From Paraphysomonas bandaiensis (taxonomy: Eukaryota; Chrysophyceae), in the NCBI GenBank assembly GCA_965644295.1, contig CBFFRP010000370.1, forward strand, positions 178,881 through 242,880: 64,000 nucleotides of DNA. Reading direction: 5' to 3'. The translations under genes and the position numbers were made by a program. This document shows, piece by piece, positions 23,401 to 34,650 of the stretch. The stretch's first letter is position 1; every line of letters begins with the position of its first letter. Below the pieces are notes generated by a model. The model was not told where the DNA came from. It worked only from the letters and a program-made list of their open reading frames with translations, and made no database searches.

Positions 23401-25067
23401 CAACCACAGATACTACCCTGGCGGGAAGGAATGATGGCACTTGGTTTCCATAGCCAGCTACGCACACCACAGTTAGAAATCATTCACTTTCTTATATAGG
23501 CAAATTCCCACAGATATACACACGATCACACAGTACACATGTACAGAACTGTATCAACTTACTTGTGGTCATGGTTACGACGGAAAAGAAACACGCATCG
23601 AAGAGATTCTCCCAGGCACATGTCTCAAAGTTATAACAGGGCTCCATAAAGTATAGAACTACCCCAAAAAATATATTGAAAAGAAGAAAAAAGAAGAGGG
23701 GTAGTACCAAGTGCACCATGGAGCGGCTCAGAGCGATTCGGATAGCGCGCACTGGGGGAATATCTTTCGAGGCACGAAGAATTTTCCCAGAAGACAAAAG
23801 GTCAAGGCATCTTAAAAGTAATCGCGGGAACTGACTAAGATGTTTATCTGCAGGATAAAGATACACAATTCGGACTACAAATGGCACGACACAGCAGACA
23901 TCGAAAACAAACAATACGCATTGAAAGATATCATTCATAAACTTCTCGGCTACATCTTTATTCTTCAGGAAGATGCCTGTAGCCACAGCAATACGACAGA
24001 AAGCGTCAAAGCACATCGGTACCCAACATATGACCTGAATAGTGATGTATGTCTAGCGGAAAGAGAGCACATCAGTTAGAGTATAAGAGAGCAAATGGGA
24101 GAAAACATATGAGTGAGAGCATATAAACTATCAAATGTGATATACGAGTAAAAGAGGTCAGAGAGTATGAGAGAATAAGAGGTCAAGTAATAGAGCATAA
24201 CAGATCTCATACAAGGTGTACCTGAAAATGTATATGAGTGTGTATATGAGTGTGTGTTTATATGTGAGTGTATATATATAACTGGGTTTATATATAACAG
24301 TATATATATAAGAGTGTGTAAAAATATATGAGAGCATATATTTGAGTGTATATATGTATGACTGTGTTTATATTCGTATATATATATGAGTGTATATATA
24401 TATGAATGTGTATATGTGAGTGAGTGTATATATGTATGAGTGTGTTTATATTAGTATATGTATAGGAGTGTATATATATGAGTGTGTATATGTGAGTGTA
24501 TATATAAGAGTGTGTATATGTGAGTGTGTGTATATGAGTGTATATATGTATGAGTGTGTTTATATTCGTATATATATATGAGTGTATATATGAGTATGTG
24601 TATAATAGTGTGTATACATGAGTGTGTTTATGTGAGTGAGTGTGTATATGTGAGTGAGTGTGTATATGTGAGTGTGTGTATATGAGTGTATATATATGAG
24701 AGTCAATATATGAGTGTATATATATGAGAGTCAATATATGAGTGTATATATATGAGAGTCAATATATGAGTGTATATATGAGTATGTGTATAAGAGTGTG
24801 TATACATGAGTGTGTATATATGAGTCTGTGTTAGTATATGACTATGAGTGTGTGTTTGTGTGTGGGACTCACCTGTTCATTGGGCATATGCGGATAAGTA
24901 GACATGTCCTTCCGCCCCTCGTAGTGGTTACGTCCATCAACAGTCTCCATCGCAAGACACACAGCATTGAGTATAACACACATGCTCATGATGAAGCTCC
25001 ATCTTGAGGCCCATGCAGACGACCTCGGCTCTGTTAACAACAGCACCAAATCATACAACTCCACCAT
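20481..25067 (-). CDS. Two-repeat (2 x 6TM) voltage-gated-type K+ channel
   Basis: Proposed CDS is complement(join(20481..21272, 21356..23457, 23563..24034, 24873..25067)), 1186 codons in phase. Repeat I is residues about 1-260, with S1 (ILNAVCLAMET), S2-S4 and a pore with filter TTTGYGN, created only when intron 23458-23562 is removed. A cytoplasmic, charged linker of about 430 residues follows. Repeat II spans about 690-1060: S1, a long Cys-rich extracellular loop, S2-S3, a well-formed S4 (SIKVFRLFKITRHF) and a pore with TLTSVGYGEIVP. The C tail is a basic coiled coil. Both filters are GYG, so K+ selectivity is expected. Repeat I lacks a regular Arg/Lys S4. Two such subunits would be needed for a four-fold pore. 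Most Kv subunits have one repeat. The start is the first methionine before S1; an extra 5' exon cannot be excluded. Confidence 0.88.
24035..24872 (-). repeat. Minisatellite in intron 1 of the tandem K+ channel gene
   Basis: From about 24225 to 24860 the intron is a long array of a 12-bp-like unit, TATATGAGTGTG, with variants TATATGTGAGTG and TATATATGAGAGTCAA. Open frames crossing it encode Tyr/Ile/His/Thr repeats and are not real genes. Confidence 0.8.
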
Positions 25068-25638
25068 ACGGAACCCCCGCCGAGAGAGAGAGAGAGAGAT
25101 AGGGCACCGCAGGCTGTGTGTTTGTTGTGGATACTCTGGAGGCAGGTCTATATGTGTGCTGTGACAGTGTGGAGAGGTGTGCTGGGATGTTATGCATGGG
25201 AAGAACGGCAGGGACTACAGGACCAGTATACACGTCATGTATGTAGAATTCTTATACGCAGTAGTGCCATCTATACTGCTCTGTACACTGTACTACAGAA
25301 TGTAGTCTGGAACCTGAACTACGATCGTACGACTACTGTATTTGCATCACCCATGATTGGACTGAAGAAGTATACATGTATGTATGTATGTATGTATGTA
25401 TGTATGTATGTATGTATGTATGTATGTATGTATGTATGTATGTATGTATGTATGTATGTATGTATGTATGTATGTGTGTATGTGTGTGTGTACGTGTGTG
25501 TACGTGTGTATGTAGTATGAACAGGTTGCTTGCAGCAACTGCCACTGGGCGCTTGTCGTCTAATTGCACATAACACAACACAGCATAACACCCACTGATC
25601 CCATCTAATCGCCATCTAATCGCCATCTCATACTGGTC
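25068..25638. promoter_or_regulatory. Divergent region K+ channel / CDC14 with a long (GTAT)n tract
   Basis: It contains a GA run at 25081-25099 and about 100 bases of uninterrupted (TATG)n from about 25376, turning into TGTGTG/TACGTG until 25515. Frames through it encode MYVC or HTYI repeats and are not genes. Both promoters probably lie here. Confidence 0.6.
25376..25516. repeat. (TATG)n microsatellite
   Basis: Around 25 perfect TATG units followed by TG-rich variants. It is the longest perfect microsatellite in the window and sits between two divergent gene starts. Confidence 0.95.
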
Positions 25639-27227
25639 ATGGATAGAGAGAGGAAGGCTATGTTTGAGTTTATTCCGGTGAGTGCTCATGTCTATGTGTA
25701 TGTGTATGTGTATACGTGTGTGTGTTGATATGGTCTGCAGGGGCGGCTCTATTATGCTCCGCTGTCCTCCCGCCCTCTCCGGTCATCCGATAAGCACTAC
25801 TTCTCTATCGACAATGAGCTGGTAGAGTCCCATCTGTGTGTGTGTGGCTCATGCGTGTGTGTCTGCAGGTATACTGGAACTTTTTTTTGGATTTTGGTCC
25901 GTTGAATTTGGGACACTTGTATCGTTTTTGTGTGATGCTGAACAGCAAACTCTCTGATGCAAAGCTACAGGACAAGGTCATTGTGTATTACTCCGGCACA
26001 CATGCTCACAGGAGGGCCAATGCAGCCTTTCTGATAGCAGGATGGGCGATACTATTCATGAACAAGACTCCAGAGGAAGCGTATGCCCCTTTTCGTGGAA
26101 TGTATCCACCTTTTCCTCCGTGGCATGATGCCACACCTACGGCCTGTTACTTTAACCTGACTGTACTAGACACATTGCGGGGTCTCGCGCAGGCACACCG
26201 TCTAAAGTACTTTGACCTTGATAACTTCGACTTAGCGGAGTACGAACACTTTGAGCAAGTAGAGAATGGAGACCTCAATTGGTGCATGAACAATAAGTTC
26301 ATTGCGTTCGCAGGCCCTCACGCATCGAAGGAAGCGATGGAAGGATATTTTGCACTTGCTCCAGAGGATTACATCCCATATTTCAAGAAGAAGAATGTTA
26401 CTTTAGTGGTGCGCTTCAACAAGAAGTACTATGACGCACGCAGATTCACACGAGCAGGTAAGGCTACTGTCAACTGTGGATATGTAACTTTTCTCATGAC
26501 ATGGGGGGATAGGCATCGATCATGCGGAGCTGTACTTCTTGGACGGAACGAACCCTCCCGATCACATCTTGAATCGGTTTTTGCAGCTCTGCGAGGACAC
26601 TCCAGGTGCATAGCCTATCTTGCCCGTTAACTTCCGTTATGTACAACTGGATAGTATTACTGACATTCGCTGTGTTTGGCAGGTGCGGTTGCTGTACACT
26701 GTAAGGCAGGTCTGGGCAGAACTGGGACATGTATAGGGTGCTATATGATGAAGCATCATAGACTTACAGCAGAGGAAGCCATAGGCTGGCTGCGTATCGT
26801 GCGTCCTGGGTCAGTTATCGGGCCGCAGCAGCAGTATATGAAGGACATGCAGGCCCGCATGTGGCGGGAAGGGGACTTGATGCGGCAGAAACAGCAGGGG
26901 GGTGGAGAAGTAGATGATGTAAGGGATGCGATGGCGGGGCTTAGTGTCAGTGGATCACGACGACCTGCCAAACAATCTCCTGCATCCCTCGGTGGCGTGC
27001 CTTCATCTAGCGAGAAGCCACAGCTCAACCGCCGGGGTGGTGATTCCTCCGCTTCAGTTTCCACGGAGGAAAATGGCGAGGCGACTCAGGGGGACTTCCT
27101 CAGACAGCGACGTATGAAAGCTCATCACCAGCCAACAGCCGAGAGCAAGACTTCCTCGTCTCGCTCCTCAAAGCCCTCCAGTAAGTCGACAACCCGCACC
27201 CGTGTCGGCAGGATGCTAGGGAAGTAG
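25639..27227 (+). CDS. CDC14: CDC14-type dual-specificity phosphatase
   Basis: Proposed CDS is join(25639..25677, 25741..25821, 25869..26457, 26513..26605, 26683..27227), 448 codons in phase. The N-terminal CDC14 domain reads GRLYYAPL, then [27 protein letters not shown] and the conserved FAGPHA. The catalytic domain follows with [30 protein letters not shown] and the PTP loop [10 protein letters not shown] (HCX5R, Cys nucleophile and Arg), then [18 protein letters not shown], which is diagnostic for CDC14. The tail is Ser/Lys-rich and disordered. CDC14 removes phosphate from CDK-type Ser-Pro sites and acts in mitotic exit and cytokinesis or at basal bodies and cilia. Residue runs quoted across introns rely on the splices above. 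Confidence 0.95.
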
Positions 27228-27644
27228 GGGAGCGTAGATTAGTAGTCGAATCACACAGTCAAGCATCTCATTTATGGACTAAGACGGCACGTAGTGTGTG
27301 AAGCAGCACGCTCTGCTCGCTGAGAGGATAGAAAATGTATGTGTCATATTGTGCTGAATGTATACCTTAGTGTGAAGCTACTTTACGTTGATGTGGGGCA
27401 TAAAGTGTATTTTCGTGCTAAGATAAGCTTATCGTAGTGCAGTAGTTTGCAAACAGGGATGTGTGTTAGCATTACTGCGTAGTACATTCAACTGATATGT
27501 GTTTGTGTAAATGATATCATAATTTATTTATTTGATTACAATCTTATAAATCTTTGATTAGTACACTAACAAGCCGATAAGTGATAAATTCTATCTAGTT
27601 CAGTGTGTTGAGTGTTGCTGCTTGTGAGCATTTGAAAGCTATAT

Positions 27645-28168
27645 CCCAAGGTGCCCCATTCCGAGGGCGTGGCCATATATTATGTATTAGTAAAGGCTCG
27701 CTAGTACACAACCTCTATAGTACCGATATTTTGCACTGATTCTACGATTCTACCACCCATCTACCGTGTACCAACGTAGTTGACCGCATAGATCACGCGC
27801 AGATTCTATTTCCGCCCACCCCTATTCACCTGGGCTAAGATTACGCGGGATTCTCAGATTTTAGTAGGACCATGTTTACCTTCCTATCATTACCTAACAA
27901 AGAGTACGCGGAGCTTCTCGTGACGATGCATAACTCAGTATAGGCCTAACGTGACATTGGGCACTCCCCCCTCTCCCTTAGAATGCGCCGGGTTTTTTGT
28001 AAAATCTCGTATAGGCTATATTATTATGCAAGTATAGTGTAGACATAGCTACAGCTTGCTTGTGGTGAGAATAATACGCTGAAATTTTTATTAACAATTT
28101 ATCCGTTACTTAGCTTTTAATCAACACTAGCACTTTAGTGGGGTACGCCGTCGGAATGGGACATAAGG
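27645..28168. mobile_element. Putative small DNA transposon with imperfect inverted ends
   Basis: The left end reads CCCCATTCCGAGGGCGTGG and the right end, on the opposite strand, reads CCCATTCCGACGGCGTACC. They are about 500 bp apart in inverted orientation. The interior is non-coding. The target-site duplication is not clear, so the ends are approximate. Confidence 0.45.
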
Positions 28169-28192
28169 TATTTATATTATCACCGTTACTTG

Positions 28193-28533
28193 ATATGCAA
28201 ACGTGGGAAATTTTCAAAAATTAGGGAAAACCTAATAGATTTTACTAGACTTTTAAGAATTGTTGTAGAATGGTTCTGAAAGGGCTTGAATGCAATATAG
28301 TATGTATAGTGTTAATAATTATTTTTATTAATATCTAGATCCTATAGGACACACCAACAGCACGTTTCCTTTTACCAGTAACTACGTTGTCTGCCCTAAT
28401 ACTACTACTAATAGCCATCAAAAACGCCAATACACGTCGCGTCACACAAACCCTATTAGAGTATTCACTTCGTTCAATATAACCATCACTCACGTCAAAA
28501 ACGTGGGAATTTTTTTTTCCCACGTTTGCATAT
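28193..28533. mobile_element. 341-bp MITE-like element with perfect 18-bp terminal inverted repeats
   Basis: It begins ATATGCAAACGTGGGAAA and ends with the exact reverse complement TTTCCCACGTTTGCATAT. A second inner GTGGGAA near the right end makes a small hairpin. I see no coding domain inside and no obvious target duplication. Confidence 0.7.
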
Positions 28534-28769
28534 TGTTTACGTAATGCAGTAGTGTGGTTAACGGTTCATGAGAACTAATGCCATGGTAGTAATAATTGTA
28601 GTTGTGAAACTGAAATATATGGACCGTATAAGAACATTAGTGGCCCTCTGATAACACGCGCCAGTGAGTCCTAGGGCACACTATCAATAAGGCGAACCTC
28701 ACAATCCTAATCGAATAGAGTTTGTGAGTCTAGTCAAGCATCCGGGCTAGTTAGCCTTAAGGACAGAGA

Positions 28770-28895
28770 GCGAAAGTGGTTGCACCTTGGTAGTATCGCC
28801 TAATAGCATTATATTATAAGGATTAAGCATTAGTTAGTTAAATTGTTTTGCTACATTATTACTGAGTTCTGACTATTACACGCCTAACGCTAATA
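28770..28895 (+). mobile_element. Right-end fragment of the 2-kb inverted-repeat family
   Basis: It starts GCGAAAGTGGTTGCACCTTGG and continues to TTACACGCCTAACGCTAATAA, parallel to 53075-53225 but lacking part of the middle. It lies immediately upstream of, and in inverse orientation to, the left end at 28975. Confidence 0.6.
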
Positions 28896-28969
28896 ATTAT
28901 ACTTACATCCTTACCATCAGAACTTCTGAATTCATCGGAACTTTCACTATATATTACTATTATATTGAA

Positions 28970-30375
28970 AGTCTTATTTTTAGCAATAGGCGTTAAAACC
29001 CTGCACCAATTAGTGGCTAGAAGAATGCTAGTCATACTAGTTAGACTACTACCCGTAACTAATCAATACAAACTCTTTTATCCTATTATTTAACGCTACA
29101 GAAGCTGCTTGTGCGTCGCCGCAAGCACCAAGGTGCAACCACTTCCGTTCTTAGTGTGTGTTATGAGGCTCGCCATGATCGTGTGTCCTGGGACTCACCG
29201 GCGCGTGTGATCTGGAGGTCTCCTCTTGGGATGAGACTCCACTCGCTATATGATAGATAGCCTTATGTACCTCACGGGGACTGACTTATTAGCCTTATGG
29301 CAGTTAGGGGAAACAGTAATATGCCCTTCTGAGATTGGCGATCTGGTGGCCTTCCTTTAGGCAGTGTTCCAAGTGGCTCGGAGGTATGTGGATGAAGGTC
29401 TTGCAAAAGGTTATGGCCTACTGTGAAGAAGCGTCGAAATCGGCTCTTTTGCTGTCTTAGCCAGCGGTAGAGAACACATGCAAGAGGGTGTATAGCTGTA
29501 CAGGGGTGGGATGTGAGGGTCATCCGGTGTGTCCAGCTACAGGGAATCGAGAGGGAGAGTGATGGTGCAAGAGAGGCAACTTCTGATTGAGGAGAGTGAG
29601 ACTGCGCAACTGAACAAGAGTCACTGAGGTCGAGTACTCTGATAGACCTATGCACGAGATGATCGTGATGACCCTGTCCCGGATGCCCTTGAGGTGGGCC
29701 CATTCCCGGATGCCTGTTTATTCGTCAGGGCCCAAAAAGACGTCTACACAAGTGACACTTATCGGTGTCCCTGGTACTACACAAGCATTCGGCTATGAGT
29801 GGGCAGAAGTATATCATCTGCTGATTATGTTTGCGGCTCACGTTAGTTTCCCAGAGACAATCTCTCCGGTACTTATCCCCCAGAACACCACGAAAAGGTG
29901 CGAGTCCGACTTTGTTGAGGGGGAACTTTCACTAACACTTTTTTTCCAGCTCGCTCTCTGTGACTTTATGCTCCTCATTGTTTGTAGTTGTAGCGCCATG
30001 TATATGTACTATGCCATAACAATGTGAATAAACATAAATATATATAATAATGGGTTTTATTTACTTCGATGTTATATAGTCAGCAGATATATTGTTCTGC
30101 CCACTCATAGCCAAATGCTTGTGTGGTACAAGGGACACTAATAAGTGTCACTTGTGTAGACGTCTTTGGGCCCTGACGAATAAACAGGCATCCGGGAATG
30201 GGCCCACCTCAAGGGCATCCGGGACAGGGCCCACCAGAAGGGTAACCGGGGTATTGGGCTGCCTGCTGAAGTTAAGCATCCGGGATGTTCACCTTAAGAA
30301 CTCAAAACACCTGAAGTCAGCAGATGTCAGGTATATCAACATTCTGCTTGCTCCCTGCGTTTGCTTTGAGTGATT
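28970..30375. mobile_element. Composite element: left half of the 2-kb family plus foldback repeats
   Basis: Positions 28975-29655 are nearly identical to 51228-51925, including the terminal TAGCAATAGGCGTT and the CCGCAAGCACCAAGGTGCAA block. After about 29660 the similarity stops. It is replaced by a foldback: 29696-29925 is the reverse complement of the unit seen at 19915-20145, and 30085-30215 repeats part of it in the forward direction. A terminal block 30170-30370 resembles the inner side of the right end at 52985-53090. This looks like one element inserted into or recombined with another. Confidence 0.6.
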
Positions 30376-31520
30376 GATGCTGAGTATGAGTTCACATTAT
30401 TCGGTATCTGTGTGGCCAATGACCGAGGTAATGCGTCAAACTTTCCTCATGGATGCATGGCAATGGCAATGATGTGATTAGACCTGTCATGTCTTCTCAC
30501 ACGTCTACTGCCTAGTCTTGGTTTCTCCTGACCCAGGTCATTGAGATTATATCAAGGCTCTGGCACTGTTCTCCAAGCAGTGTCAGGTACATTTGTGGTG
30601 CTTTTATGTTATTCTTGCTTAGTAGGTTTTCATCCGAGCGGGGAAGGTGCACGGTTTCCTACTAGTGTAAGTCACTCGGGAGAAGAGTGCAAGGTGGATG
30701 CATGTGCTGGATGAGTGCACACAATGGAGGGAAGACATTGGAGTCAGCTTGAATTTGTAACAGATTTTGGTAGATGTCTGTTTCATGCGTCAGTGTGCAA
30801 AATTGCACCAGTGAGACCGCTTCGTGACCGTGGGAGGACCCGGCGCTATAGAGCTACTTTATTCTCCCTTCCAGACTACCTGCTGCTGTGAACACCACCT
30901 TGAAGAGGGCCCTAAAGATCTGCCGCATATACCGGAGACATATGCCGAAGACACCGACCGCAAGTTGTTTGTGTTAGGACAAGTAGATTGGGCAGGAGCG
31001 TATGATCCGGCTTAAACACGCAACTCGTCGTATGCCCATGTAGCTAACTAAATCGTGTTGTATAGTTGAGCACTTGTCGGTGCATGCAATAGTAACTAGA
31101 TGAGAGTCATGTTATGCATAGTGTCGCGCGAGTTGTTAGGTTGGTCGCGGCAACGCACAAGCTTGCGCTTCTTAATAATCAGATTTTCAATACTTCGATG
31201 TTTTGATCTCTAGATGTGGGTAGTGGAGTACAACATATACTAGGTGCTAGTAAATATAGTAAATACTCAAGTATAAAACGCGGGGGAAATTTTGCATAAT
31301 GTTTGCTTTGAGTACTCAGTAGTATAAGTATTCAGTAACCATAGAGTTACAGAAGTAAAGTCGAGTAAGCTCTATATTTGCTCATGTAGTTTGCTTACAT
31401 TCAGTGTGATTCAAATGTTTGTCTCGGATAGATCTCAAACAATAAATTTATCAAAATGTATTACTCAAATATCCCATGACATTATTTCACCACACTCCGG
31501 TTTAACGATAAAACAGTAGG

Positions 31521-32792
31521 TCACATTTCGTCATCTATACTGCCTGTTTGCATATCTATCTCACTATGTGGTATCGGTTGTAGCTGCCTCTGCTGCACGT
31601 CACTGTACCTCTTTGCCTTGTAGCATTTGTAGTGGTCCAAAGGATAAGAGCCTATAACAGTCGTCAGGCACTATATACAAATATGTGAAATGTATAATTA
31701 CCTGCCACGAAATAGGCTGACCCCACAGTAAATATAAAACAGTCCAGCACACTGCCACCAAATGAGACATGTTAACGTACATTACTAGGCACACCTCGAG
31801 GAGTATATAAATATTTCTTCATCGTTCCCATAGCTAAGAGAAAAACACAATACCACTATTGATCCGAGGAGACATATCAGCGAGGCGTAAAAGAAGAACC
31901 AGGTGCCGGCCAGCCAATCATTCTGTAGATGTTTCACTATCCAATGGTGCGACCCGAAGCATACTCTCACCACAGGCTTTATTATTTGTCGGTGTTTCTA
32001 GGAAATAATTAGGGTTTCCAGTGGTGGAAAAGCAGAATATTCACCTTATCTGAGGGGTAGCACGCAAAAACGAAAAGCAAGCTCCCAACCACAAACAGCC
32101 CCGCCACAATCATGGCTCCCAGATAGATCACCTCAGAGGGGTGCAGAAAGTAAAATATAGCGGCGTATGGAACTGCCGGTGCTGTACCAAAAAAGAATAG
32201 CCAAGCACCTAGGAGTTCGTCCGTCTCTACGTGCCGCCACGTAAAAAGTGGCTTCTGCGGAGGCTCCTCAAAAGCACGCACGAATGCGTATGACCCGACA
32301 GTAAAAAAAAATCCAGACACTATCAAAAGTGCCCAAGTAGAGTAGAAGTCAAGAACGGGAAGAGTGTCGTCATTCGTTTGAAAGAAATGGATGTGTTCTT
32401 GAAGCAGTGGCACCACAGCTGTGAACATGGCCACTAGAGATCCCCACACGAACCACCTGCACAGCACAGCATCTATGAGCGTATATATACATATGGATAT
32501 ATGTGTATTCTGTGTACGGATAAGTGTGTATACCATGAGCCGTGAGAGACATCTGTCGAGCAGTATACTGAAACAGAGAGAGAGTGAGACACACGCACAC
32601 ACATAGAGATGAGGACTGTTACCGGGAAGACACTGAAACGCTCCCCGTCTGGACCGAATCCTCTGTGCGTGTGAGAGGTGGACAGCTCCTCTCTCCTCCT
32701 CCTCGTCTGCGTGTAATCATAACTATCATATACTCACAGCGCAGACACTCACCTGACAACAGAGTCATGTTATGAGTAGTGATACGCATCAT
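31521..32792 (-). CDS. Multi-pass membrane protein with internally repeated motifs, function unknown
   Basis: Proposed CDS is complement(join(31521..31651, 31702..31751, 31795..31997, 32045..32456, 32534..32567, 32753..32792)), 289 codons in phase. About six hydrophobic segments are visible. Two motif sets repeat: (D/N)xLxG(A/T)WxFF occurs as DELLGAWLFFFG and DWLAGTWFFFYA; FTVGSxxFV occurs as FFFTVGSYAFVRAF and FTVGSAYFVAGS; and each half ends in a Tyr-Pro-(Ser/Leu)-Asp turn with basic residues. This suggests an ancient internal duplication. I do not recognise the family. The short exon 32534-32567 is needed to keep phase, so the N terminus is the least certain part. The 5' end faces the TPR gene across a divergent spacer. 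Confidence 0.68.
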
Positions 32793-33320
32793 CGACACCC
32801 CCCTCATGCTCTCTCTATATGTCTGTATATGGCAATACAGGACACGAATACACACACAGCAACAAGAAGACGATCAAGATGAAGATCAAGATGAAGATGA
32901 AGCCTTCCTTTGAATCATATCATTATAAGGAACACTTGACGAGTAGAAGTGCAGCGAGCCAGCACACATGAAAGTCTAGAGCAGAGTCTGCTGTGTCGTC
33001 TAGTGTATATGTATGTAGAGCAGTGTAGATACTCTGCAGATACAGACATACAGGCAGCATACACATCTAAGAATACCAACACAGTACCTGTACCTGTATA
33101 CGGTGTACTGATACGTAGAACTAATGTACTGTATACGTATCGTATACCGAATACGACAGTACACTTCTCCAGGTACACATCTAGACAGACATTGGTGTGG
33201 ACCAGTGCTGCTGTGCGTATATATATACACAGTACACAGTACACAGTGCCGTAATGATCACTCACGGGACACACATATATATACAGAGAGATAGAGGTAT
33301 AGCATAGCGCTGTGTGTGGC
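32793..33320. promoter_or_regulatory. Divergent region between membrane-protein and TPR genes
   Basis: 528 bp with GTACAC/GTATAC-rich short repeats and no protein-like frame. It probably carries the two promoters. Confidence 0.45.
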
Positions 33321-34650
33321 ATGGGTAAGCGTAAGGGTACAAAGAGTGCCTATGAGCACAACCACACATACAATCCCTCTGCGAGAGAGAGCGATGATCG
33401 TCGACTGTCTCAGTTGCGAGGAATGGAAATCAAACGACTACAGAAGAGTGTCGAGAAGCAGGAGAGGCTCATGGAGGAGTACATACCAGCTGAACAGAGA
33501 AAGAGAAAGAGAGTTGGTGGGTGATGTGTTGCTGTGTAGTCTAGTCTGATATGCGTATGCTATATATATATATATATGTTATATAACTTGACAATGAGAT
33601 AGATCCGAACTATAATCTCAAGGGAGCGGCTCGACCTGCGCTTGATTTCTATAAAGATCCAAATGCTCAACCAGAAGTGGAGCCAGTGGATCTGCTCTCA
33701 AAGTACGACACCTGTATGTGGGATCATGAGGAGGGTCGAGTGCTTTTGTCGTGTCTTCTTGAGCTCGCTATCGGACTGCATAATATCGCCGAGCGAAGCA
33801 AAGAGGCAGTGAAAGTATTCGAACGGATTCTACGACACGATCCGGATGACCACGTGGTATACTACTGAAGGTTATGGGTGCTAAACAATGACTTATTTGG
33901 TGTGTAGCTAGCACGACGGGCACTGTTAAGGTGCTACATGGACATGGGCTGGGCGGCTGAGGCGCGACAACTGGTGGAGGTCCGCTTTCCTTCTGACACA
34001 TCTGCCTGCTTTGCGTACGCCGGGGCTTTTGTAGAATTTGTATCATTTTCTCTTCTACAGGAGGAGGGGTCATCCAAGGACCTAGCGGATGAGGCCCTCA
34101 AGAAGGGTGAGTGTCTATTCGTATCCCATATGTTGCAGTGTACTTACTGGTGCATAGCCGTTAAGGTTAACCCGTACGTGGTGTGGGTGTTGGTGCATCA
34201 TGAGTACTTTGCTGAAGCTGTTGACTATCTCGAGGACCTAGAGCGCTGCCTTGGAGAAAGTATTTCGCCTGGCGGGCCTCTTGAGGCACTCCTTTTTCTT
34301 TATGGTGAGTAGCGTCCTAGTTGACTATGAGTGTTATTGAACCGTGATAATATGTAGAGGATGCTGCACTGTGGCGCGAGACTGAGGGGTCCGTGGAGTG
34401 GGTTGCTGAATTTGCTTCGTCACATCCTGACCTTGTGCCCTTTCCCCCGTCACTAGATAGTACCCCTGCCCATGTTCCTGCTGTAGAAAACCCGAAGGAG
34501 GATAGTTCTTCTGAACAGCAGCTTGATAATACTTCTAACAATGAGGATGAAAATGATGATAGTAGTGGGATGGATGAAGATGAGGCGACAGAAATGTACT
34601 TAACTATGTATAAAACGGCAATAGAGATGGCCATGGATGGCATGTCATAG
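33321..34650 (+). CDS. TPR-like protein with basic N terminus and acidic tail
   Basis: Proposed CDS is join(33321..33516, 33603..33856, 33908..34106, 34158..34304, 34358..34650), 362 codons in phase. The first 65 residues are strongly basic (MGKRKGTKSAYEHN, then a Lys/Arg/Gln helix). Helical repeats follow, of TPR type: a LLELAIGLHNIAERSKEAVKVFERIL helix pair, then ARRALLRCYMDMGWAAEAR. A NPYVVWVLVHHE segment and SPGGPLEALLFLYGEDAALW resemble the C-terminal signature of ST7-like and other TPR-type proteins (NP-V ... SPG-x-EA ... W). The end is acidic Ser/Asp/Glu-rich. Function is unknown; the basic head and acidic tail suggest a nuclear or RNA-associated scaffold, which is inference. Confidence 0.72.

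Larger units (their letters stand above)
27228..31520. other. Transposon-rich intergenic block
   Basis: 4.3 kb without a supportable gene between CDC14 and the membrane-protein gene. It holds a putative 0.5-kb inverted-repeat element (27645-28168), a 341-bp element with perfect 18-bp inverted repeats (28193-28533), a repeat end (28770-28895) and a composite element (28970-30375). Sequence 30376-31520 shows no recognisable feature; a 63-codon frame at 30824-31015 is without known domain. Confidence 0.6.

Noticed and set aside
24288-24734. 148-codon minus-strand frame rich in Tyr, Ile, His and Thr
   Set aside because: It lies in the minisatellite of the K+ channel intron and has simple-sequence composition.
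25319-25689. Overlapping frames through (TATG)n
   Set aside because: Microsatellite translations (HTYI or MYVC repeats), not genes.
30824-31015. 63-codon plus-strand frame
   Set aside because: It lacks a recognisable domain and any splice-supported extension in a transposon-rich region; kept only as a note.
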